A DNA stretch of 48,220 bases. Origin: Alphaproteobacteria bacterium (GTDB lineage: Bacteria; Pseudomonadota; Alphaproteobacteria; Micavibrionales; Micavibrionaceae). Location: positions 1 through 48,220 of the forward strand of contig JAJRYK010000002.1 of assembly GCA_024275825.1 (NCBI GenBank), in the 5' to 3' direction. Position 1 is the first letter of the stretch. Each line of letters opens with the position of its first letter. Of this stretch, positions 41,457 to 48,220 are shown one piece after another. The notes under the pieces were generated by a model, which saw only the letters and a list, made by a program, of their open reading frames with translations, had not been told where the DNA came from and did no database searches. Both the position numbers and the translations under genes were made by a program.

Positions 41457-42437
41457 ATGAAGACATTTTTATTGCTTGCGCCTGTTTGTGGCTTGGCGTT
41501 TTGCCCGCCGGCTTTTGCTGAGGATTATAGCGGCGCGAATAGCATTTCTGATGAAGCGGCAGCGCTGGCGGGGATGGAGCCAGCGTCCGGTGATGAGCAT
41601 CATGATGACGCGCATAGTGAAGCTGCTGCTGATGACTATGGCGCACCGTTGAAGGCCGAGGCGCACGCAGATCCGCTTGAGGACATCGTTGTTGACGCGC
41701 CGACACATGTTGAAGAGCATGTAGAAATCGCCGTGGAGCACAAAGAAGAGGCCCGCCATGGCCCGGCGCATTGGGGCTATGTTGGCGTCGAAGGTGCGGA
41801 TCAGTGGGGCGGGTTGGATGAGGCCTATCACGCTTGCGCGGCGGGGGTGAAACAATCTCCAATCAATATTCATGAATTTATGCGCGATGACGCGATGGGT
41901 GATATTACGCTGTCATATCAGACTGTGCCTTTGAGCGTGGTGAATAATGGGCACACGATTCAGGTCAACTACCCGGCAGGTAGTACGGCCAGCGTAGGCG
42001 ACAGAACATTTGAGCTGCTGCAATACCACTTTCACACTCCGAGTGAGCATTATCTGGCCGGCGCGCCCTATGCGATGGAGGTGCATTTTGTGCATAAGAA
42101 TGACGCAGGCAAGCTCGGCGTGTTTGGTGTGATGATGAAACTCGGCGCAGAAAATGCGATGATCCAGAATATCTGGAAAAATGCTCCTGCGGAGAAGGGG
42201 GAGCATGTGGTTGCTGACCTTCTGTTGAATGCCGCGGATCTATTTCCGGCAGATAAGAGCGACTATACATATCACGGCTCCCTCACCACACCGCCCTGTA
42301 GCGAAGGGGTGCATTGGCACGTGCTGGAAAATCCGATCGAGATTTCACAAAAACAGCTGATCGCGTTCCAAACGATGTTCCCTGTAAACGCCCGCCCGGT
42401 ACAGCCGATGGGTGACCGGGTTGTAAAGGGGAAGTGA
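41457..42437 (+). CDS. periplasmic alpha-carbonic anhydrase with His/acid-rich leader
   Basis: Interconverts CO2 and bicarbonate in the periplasm. A signal peptide is cleaved after about residue 21 (AFA/ED). Residues 46-105 are an unusual His-, Asp- and Glu-rich stretch with about ten histidines (DEHHDDAH, HVEEHVEIAVEHK). The catalytic domain starts at HWGYVG (105). Zinc ligands are His191, His193 and His210; Glu197 and Thr277/278 occupy the gate positions. Cys127 and Cys281 match the usual bacterial disulfide. A GGAAGGA ribosome-binding site precedes the start. A terminator follows. Confidence 0.95.
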   Translation: MKTFLLLAPVCGLAFCPPAFAEDYSGANSISDEAAALAGMEPASGDEHHDDAHSEAAADDYGAPLKAEAHADPLEDIVVDAPTHVEEHVEIAVEHKEEARHGPAHWGYVGVEGADQWGGLDEAYHACAAGVKQSPINIHEFMRDDAMGDITLSYQTVPLSVVNNGHTIQVNYPAGSTASVGDRTFELLQYHFHTPSEHYLAGAPYAMEVHFVHKNDAGKLGVFGVMMKLGAENAMIQNIWKNAPAEKGEHVVADLLLNAADLFPADKSDYTYHGSLTTPPCSEGVHWHVLENPIEISQKQLIAFQTMFPVNARPVQPMGDRVVKGK

Positions 42438-42453
42438 TTGATCTTTAAAGATT

Positions 42454-42488
42454 AAAAAAAGCCCTCGTTATCCGCGGGGGCTTTTTTA
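42454..42488 (+). terminator. intrinsic terminator after the carbonic anhydrase
   Basis: AAAAAAGCCC pairs with GGGCTTTTTT around an inner TCG/CGG-rich loop, with a T-run at the end. Symmetric A/T ends would let it work in either direction. Confidence 0.85.
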
Positions 42489-42550
42489 TAGGCTTGCCTT
42501 ATGGAAGTCGCATGATTATCCTGCGAGTGGTTTAATTCAGGAGTTTTTGC

Positions 42551-42889
42551 ATGACGTTCGTTGTTACCGAAGTTTGTATCAAATGTAAGCACACAGATTG
42601 TGTCGAGGTCTGCCCCGTGGATTGTTTTTATGAGGGAGAGAATATGCTGGTGATTTCGCCTGATGAATGTATCGATTGCGGCGTGTGCGAGCCGGAATGC
42701 CCGATCGATGCGATCTTGCCGGACTCTGACCCGGAGGCGGATAAGTGGCTGGAGATGAATAAGAAATATTCTGAAGAATGGGCGAACATCACACTGCAAA
42801 AACCTCCCATGCCGGAAGCTGAAGAGATGAAGGACGTGAAGGGTAAATATAAGGATCACTTTAGCGCTGAGTCTGGGGACGGAGATTAA
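42551..42889 (+). CDS. fdxA: seven-iron ferredoxin (3Fe-4S plus 4Fe-4S)
   Basis: Small cytoplasmic electron carrier of 112 residues. The Cys pattern is 9, 12, 17, 21, 25 and 40, 43, 46, 50, the same spacing as Azotobacter ferredoxin I (one residue offset). It therefore predicts one 3Fe-4S and one 4Fe-4S cluster. The C-terminal extension is charged ([15 protein letters not shown]). It lies 1.2 kb from a ferredoxin-NADP reductase gene, a plausible redox partner. A CAGGAG ribosome-binding site, 8 bases upstream of the ATG, is clear. Confidence 0.95.
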   Translation: MTFVVTEVCIKCKHTDCVEVCPVDCFYEGENMLVISPDECIDCGVCEPECPIDAILPDSDPEADKWLEMNKKYSEEWANITLQKPPMPEAEEMKDVKGKYKDHFSAESGDGD

Positions 42890-42962
42890 TTTTCTCCGTG
42901 ATCTTCGTGGCCGCCGTGCTAAACTCTTTTCAGTGTAAAATTTTACCAAGAGTTTTGAGCGC

Positions 42963-43937
42963 ATGTCTGACCCATTAAAGAAAAACCCAGAATCTCGTGG
43001 CCGTATTTATGATGGCCTGATCGACACCATTGGCAACACGCCGTTGGTGCGCTTGCTGCGCTTTAGTGAGAAGCATGGGTTGGTGGCGGAATTATTGCTC
43101 AAGCTTGACTACTTTGCCGTCAGCGGGAGCGATAAAGACCGCGTGGCCTTTGCGATGATTGAGGCAGCGGAGCGCGCGGGCGACATTACGCCGGGCGAGA
43201 CGACAATTGTTGAAGCAACCTCGGGCAATAGCGCAGTGTCGCTGGCGGCGATGGCGGCGGCGAAGGGCTATAAGATTATCCTGACCATGCCGCAAAGCGT
43301 GCCGGTTGAGCGCCAAAAGATGCTCAAACTCTATGGCGCAGAGCTGATGCTCACCCCGGTGGAGGAGGGCATGAACGGCGCGACAGATAAGGCCAAAGCC
43401 GTGATGGCAGAGCGCGGGAAGTGCTTCATGCCCGGCCAGTTTGATAATGACGCCAACGCGCAAATTCATCTGGAGACCACGGCGGAAGAGATTTGGAGTG
43501 ATACCGGCGGCAAGGTCGATATCTTTATTGCTGGCGTTGGTACGGGCGGCACGATCATGGGCGTGTCGAAGGGCCTTAAGGCGCATAATAAAGATATTCA
43601 AGCCTACGCCGTTGAGCCGAGTGAAAGCCCGGTCCTGTCTGGTGGAGAGCCGGGCGCGCATAAAATTCAAGGCATCGGCGCGGGCTTCGTGCCCTCACTC
43701 ATTGATAAAAAGCTGATCGATAATGTGATCACCATCGACAGCGGGGCTGCGATTGATACAGCGCGCGAGATCGCGCAAGTGGAGGGCATTGCCGTGGGCA
43801 TCTCCACCGGCGCAAATGTTGCCGCAGCGATGAAGGTTGCGAAGCTGGATGAGAATAAAGGGAAGATGATCGTCACGCTTGCTTGCTCTTTTGCAGAGCG
43901 CTATATCGTTAGTCCGTTATTTGAGGGTCTTAAGTAA
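42963..43937 (+). CDS. cysK: cysteine synthase-like PLP enzyme
   Basis: Beta-family PLP enzyme of 324 residues that makes cysteine from O-acetylserine and sulfide in characterised relatives. The PLP lysine is in SGSDKDRVAF (about residues 54-63), the phosphate loop is GVGTGGTIMG, and the substrate loop is EATSGNSAVSL. GGEPGAHKIQGIGAGFVPS is well conserved. Around the lysine and in the TSGN loop it departs from the usual FNPxxSVKDR and TSGNTGIGL, so a different side activity or substrate is possible. The fdxA gene is 70 bases upstream on the same strand. Confidence 0.85.
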   Translation: MSDPLKKNPESRGRIYDGLIDTIGNTPLVRLLRFSEKHGLVAELLLKLDYFAVSGSDKDRVAFAMIEAAERAGDITPGETTIVEATSGNSAVSLAAMAAAKGYKIILTMPQSVPVERQKMLKLYGAELMLTPVEEGMNGATDKAKAVMAERGKCFMPGQFDNDANAQIHLETTAEEIWSDTGGKVDIFIAGVGTGGTIMGVSKGLKAHNKDIQAYAVEPSESPVLSGGEPGAHKIQGIGAGFVPSLIDKKLIDNVITIDSGAAIDTAREIAQVEGIAVGISTGANVAAAMKVAKLDENKGKMIVTLACSFAERYIVSPLFEGLK

Positions 43938-43950
43938 ATTTTTCAAATAA

Positions 43951-45137
<1,187 letters not shown>

Positions 45138-45138
45138 T

Positions 45139-45232
45139 TACCACAGAGATTAAAGAGTTATAGGAGAGTGCACAGAGTTTTAAAATAAAAAAACTCTTTA
45201 ATCTCTTTTCTTGCTCTGTGTGCTCTGTGGTA
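45139..45232. repeat. long inverted repeat E (CACAGAG type)
   Basis: TACCACAGAGATTAAAGAG pairs with CTCTTTAATCTCTTTTC and the outer TGCTCTGTGGTA. Closely related to the copy between secD and secF. It lies between mutS and the ferredoxin reductase gene. Confidence 0.88.
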
Positions 45233-45249
45233 TTAATTTGTAGTTTCTA

Positions 45250-47937
45250 TTACAAGTTACCGGAATATAACGCTTTTAATTCATAGATCAAGTCCAGAGC
45301 GTCCTTCGGTGATAGTGTGTCGGGGGTAATCTCGGTGAGTTTTTTTTCAAGCGCGGACGGCAGGGCCTCTTGCGCATTATCGCTCATGGCGGAAAAAAGT
45401 GGGAGATCATCCGCCAGCCGTGAAAGCGCGCCCGATTGCTCGCCCGATTGGAGGAGGGTGAGTACGCTTTCTGCGCGCTTGATCACCGTCTCGGGAATAC
45501 CCGCCAGCTTCGCAACGTGAATACCATAGGATCGATCGGCGCTGCCCTGGCCGACTTTATGCATGAAGATAATGTCGCCCTTCCATTCCTTGACCTGCAT
45601 AGAGTGACAAGAGAGGCGCTCGAGCTTTGAGGCGAGCGAGGTCAGCTCATGGTAATGCGTCGCGAACAGGGCGCGGCAGTTATTCACCTCGTGCAAATTC
45701 TCGACGCAGGCCCAGGCGATGGACAGCCCATCAAAGGTCGCCGTGCCGCGGCCAATTTCATCCAGGATGACCAGAGAGCGATCTGTGGCCTGGTTCAAAA
45801 TTGACGCTGTCTCGACCATCTCCACCATAAAGGTGGAGCGCCCGCGCGCCAGATCATCGGACGCACCAACCCGTGAAAAGACCCGGTCTGTGACCCCAAT
45901 ATGCGCCTTGGTGGCGGGCACGTATGAGCCCATTTGCGCCAATATCGCGATCAGTGCATTCTGCCGCAGAAAGGTCGATTTACCCGCCATGTTCGGGCCG
46001 GTCAACAGCCAAAGGCGCTGCGCATCACTTAAGTCACAATCATTAGGCACGAAGCTCGCATTGTTTTGGCGCAGGGCTTGCTCAACGACTGGGTGACGTC
46101 CGCCCTCAATGACAAAAGCGGCAGTTTGATCCAAAATAGGCCGCGTGTAATCCAAATCGCTCGCCAGATCCGCCAGGCCAGCAGCCATATCGAGCGTCGC
46201 AATCGTGCGTGCCCAGTTGCCAATTTCTTCTGACATTGCGGTGCATTTCAGGCGCAGCTCTTCAAATATTTGCAGCTCTAGCGCCAGCGCCTTTTCTCCG
46301 GCCGAAGATATGTCGCGCTCCAACTCTGCTAACGCTGGGGTGGTGAAGCGCACCGCGTTGGCCATGGTTTGGCGATGAATATAGGCATTATTACCCATCA
46401 TTGTATCGCCGTGCTTCGCCGTGACCTCGATGAAATAGCCGAGCACGTTATTGTGTTTGACCTTGAGCGTGTCGATGCCGGTGTCGCTTTGATATTGTTT
46501 TTGTAGCCCCGCGATCAGGCGGCGCGCATCATCGCGCAGTAGTTTTAGCTCATCGAGCTTCTTGTGATAGTCCGGCGCAATGAACCCGCCATCGCGGGTC
46601 AAAGCGGGAGGTTCGTCGAGCAAAGCTTGCTTGAGCTGATCCTGCAGCGCGTTCAAATTATTGTCGCTTTGCAGCGCCTCAATGATATCGGCGAGCGCCG
46701 CTTTTGCCGGGTCATTCATATAGAGCAAGGAGCGGATGAGCTCGGCGCGGACCAGCCCATTGCGAATGGCGACCAGGTCACGCGGCCCGCCGCGACCAAC
46801 GGATAGGCGTGCGATGGCGCGCTCCATATCCGGTACGGCCTTCAAGTGCTCGCGAATGTCTTGACGCAGATTCGGGTCATTGATGAAGCAGGTGATGCGA
46901 TCCAAACGGTTGTTGATCGCGGTGATATCGGTTAGCGGTGCAGAAAGGCACGATTGCAGTAAGCGCGCGCCGGGGCCGGTCACAGTGCGATCAATCGTGG
47001 CCAGCAGGGAACCTTTACGCTCGCCCGTTAATGTGCGGGTCAGCTCGAGATTACGGCGAGTGGCGGCGTCGATCTCAAGCGCTGCGCCGCTGCTCATTTG
47101 TTGCGGCTTGGATAGGTGCGGCATATGGCCGATTTGCGTGCGCTCGATATAGTCAATCAGTGCGCCGGCTGCGGCGATTTCGGCGCGAGAAAAACCGCCA
47201 AAGCCTTCGAGCGTTTCAACGCCAAACATCGTCTCAAGACGTTTGGCGGCATTTTGACTGTCGAAGAGGGAGGCGGGTTGCGTGGTCAGGCGCGGGTCAT
47301 GGTGGAGCAATTCGAAGAGTGCGTCGGTGCCAAGAATTTCTTTAGGGTCTATACGCTCTAGCGCGGTGTTTAGATTATCTTTGTGGCTCGGCTGAACCCA
47401 GAATGACCCGGTGGAGAGGTCACACCAGGCGAGGCCATATTGCCCGCCTACTTCTGCAATCGCGCTCAGATAGTTATTCTCGCGGGCGTTTAAAAGCGTG
47501 TCTTCGGTCAGGGTCCCTTGCGTCACGACGCGCACCACGTCGCGGTTCACGAGAGATTTGGAGGCAGGACGCCCCTCGCGCTTGGCACGCTCTTTGGCCT
47601 CGGTCGGGCTTTCTGTTTGTTCGCAAATCCCGACCTTAAAGCCCGCACGGATCAGCTTGGCGAGATAAGGCTCGTACGCATGAAAGGGCACACCGCACAT
47701 TGGGATGTCATCACCGCCCGCCTTGCCGCGCTTGGTCAGGGTGATGTCGAGGGTTTCGGCGGCGCTCACGGCATCATCAAAGAACAGCTCATAAAAATCG
47801 CCCATACGATAAAACAGCATGCAATCAGGGTAGCGCATTTTAATCGCCATATATTGCGCCATCATCGGCGTATGGCCTTCGGTGAGGAAGTCGTCAGCGG
47901 TTTTCGGCTCGCTCGTTTTTAACGCAGGTTGTGACAT
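45250..47937 (-). CDS. mutS: DNA mismatch repair ATPase
   Basis: Recognises mismatches and recruits MutL. At 895 residues it is close to the family norm. The mismatch-binding Phe-x-Glu motif is FYE at 48-50. Lever and clamp regions fill the middle, and the ATPase carries Walker A GPNMAGKST near residue 650, then Walker B VILDEIGRGTATFDG. The C-terminal helix-turn-helix dimer region follows. mutL is not in the window. It lies at the right end, upstream of the ferredoxin reductase on the same strand, and diverges from an IS-flanked fragment. Confidence 0.96.
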   Translation of the reverse strand: MSQPALKTSEPKTADDFLTEGHTPMMAQYMAIKMRYPDCMLFYRMGDFYELFFDDAVSAAETLDITLTKRGKAGGDDIPMCGVPFHAYEPYLAKLIRAGFKVGICEQTESPTEAKERAKREGRPASKSLVNRDVVRVVTQGTLTEDTLLNARENNYLSAIAEVGGQYGLAWCDLSTGSFWVQPSHKDNLNTALERIDPKEILGTDALFELLHHDPRLTTQPASLFDSQNAAKRLETMFGVETLEGFGGFSRAEIAAAGALIDYIERTQIGHMPHLSKPQQMSSGAALEIDAATRRNLELTRTLTGERKGSLLATIDRTVTGPGARLLQSCLSAPLTDITAINNRLDRITCFINDPNLRQDIREHLKAVPDMERAIARLSVGRGGPRDLVAIRNGLVRAELIRSLLYMNDPAKAALADIIEALQSDNNLNALQDQLKQALLDEPPALTRDGGFIAPDYHKKLDELKLLRDDARRLIAGLQKQYQSDTGIDTLKVKHNNVLGYFIEVTAKHGDTMMGNNAYIHRQTMANAVRFTTPALAELERDISSAGEKALALELQIFEELRLKCTAMSEEIGNWARTIATLDMAAGLADLASDLDYTRPILDQTAAFVIEGGRHPVVEQALRQNNASFVPNDCDLSDAQRLWLLTGPNMAGKSTFLRQNALIAILAQMGSYVPATKAHIGVTDRVFSRVGASDDLARGRSTFMVEMVETASILNQATDRSLVILDEIGRGTATFDGLSIAWACVENLHEVNNCRALFATHYHELTSLASKLERLSCHSMQVKEWKGDIIFMHKVGQGSADRSYGIHVAKLAGIPETVIKRAESVLTLLQSGEQSGALSRLADDLPLFSAMSDNAQEALPSALEKKLTEITPDTLSPKDALDLIYELKALYSGNL

Positions 47938-48042
47938 GGGTTATATATACGATGTAAGTTATTTGGACTGAAAGCTTAAATTTGACTTTATGAACAGTTT
48001 TGTTTAACATATCGTTAATATAGATTATTTAGGAGATGTTGG

Positions 48043-48126
48043 ATGTGGACAGCTAAAGGTAGAATTGTAGATTTATTTGAAGATATAGTAATTCCAATTA
48101 ATAATTGCGCATGCTATGCTGCATGA
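48043..48126 (+). CDS. short reading frame cut by an insertion sequence, unknown
   Basis: An ATG at 48043 with a strong AGGAG ribosome-binding site seven bases upstream opens a 27-codon frame (MWTAKGRIVDLFEDIVIPINN ...). The frame stops at a TGA that overlaps the IS630 transposase start. A good ribosome-binding site followed by such a short frame suggests the start of a gene interrupted by the element. The host family is not recognisable from this piece, and a chance frame is possible. Confidence 0.4.
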   Translation: MWTAKGRIVDLFEDIVIPINNCACYAA

Positions 48127-48220
48127 TGACTTATTCAATAGACCTTCGTAAAAGAGTTGTTTCCTTTGTAGAATTTGGTGGTAGTAAAGTGGAAGCTTCG
48201 CATCGCTTTAGTGTATCTCG
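48126..48220 (+). CDS. IS630-family transposase, N-terminal fragment
   Basis: The first 31 codons of a transposase run off the right edge. MTYSIDLRKRVVSFVEFGGS followed by KVEASHRFSVS is the typical helix-turn-helix start of IS630/Tc1-mariner-type bacterial transposases, which move to TA dinucleotides. An additional ATG one codon upstream (48123) is possible. The element end should be between about 48085 and 48122, but I cannot place the inverted repeat without its partner. Confidence 0.85.
   Translation, partial: MTYSIDLRKRVVSFVEFGGSKVEASHRFSVS

Overview
The window reads as a chromosomal segment of a Gram-negative alphaproteobacterium with a moderate GC content. The evidence is the gene order xseB-ispA-dxs, the run pcm / LysM-LytM lipoprotein / yajC-secD-secF / Mth938-domain gene, ispH close to rnhA, a TrmFO-type tRNA methyltransferase, a glycine-zipper 17 kDa-antigen lipoprotein and a LemA/DUF3137 pair. 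Rhodospirillales- or Micavibrio-like lineages are possible, but this is inference from style and not a measured placement. Almost all genes are core metabolism, envelope or information-processing genes. I see no CRISPR array, prophage or classical gene cluster.

Layout. The left edge (1-135) is the end of an IS1595-family insertion sequence. Then come pdxH, a 17 kDa-antigen-like lipoprotein, an unrecognised 497-residue protein, fabI, a GIY-YIG nuclease cassette, a hotdog thioesterase, aroC and sppA. From about 8.6 to 15.5 kb most genes run leftward: xseB, a second GIY-YIG cassette, ispA, dxs, a P-loop kinase-like gene and a HAD phosphatase, with gmhA and small hypotheticals upstream. From 16.9 to 20.0 kb ispH, a second P-loop paralogue, rnhA and a hypothetical gene run rightward. 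PBP1A, a GNAT acetyltransferase, mgtE and maeB follow on the minus strand. A tRNA-Leu(GAG), a third GIY-YIG gene and lipB are on the plus strand. The right half holds an N-formylglutamate amidohydrolase, serS, lemA/DUF3137, the pcm-to-secF block, sodB, trmFO, an alpha-carbonic anhydrase, fdxA, a cysteine-synthase-like gene, a ferredoxin-NADP reductase and mutS. The right edge is the start of an IS630-family transposase.

Genes that work together: dxs, ispH and ispA (isoprenoids by the MEP route); yajC, secD and secF (protein export); fdxA and the ferredoxin reductase (electron transfer); dxs and pdxH (thiamine-PP and PLP chemistry).

The unusual part of the window is its load of small palindromic repeats. 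At least five kinds recur: (A) a CCCCGC-hairpin; (B) a GTCATTGCGAGGAG...GCAATCCAG repeat; (C) a roughly 125-bp GTCATCCCCG...GGATGAC composite; (D) a CCCTCTCCCC...GGGGAGAGGG repeat; (E) long-stem hairpins whose arms are degenerate strings of CACAGAG, GCAAAG or CAGATGAAC units. D copies sit in frame inside dxs, ispH and the LysM/LytM gene. C and E copies supply the last codons and the stop codons of the ferredoxin reductase and lipB. All three small GIY-YIG nuclease genes lie directly beside palindromic DNA, and two of them are framed on both sides by copies of one repeat, so they look like mobile nuclease cassettes. Separately, dxs has an in-frame TAA exactly where a Gln is expected, and a conserved-looking 47-codon tail follows it. 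Whether this is a mutation, an assembly error or read-through cannot be decided here.
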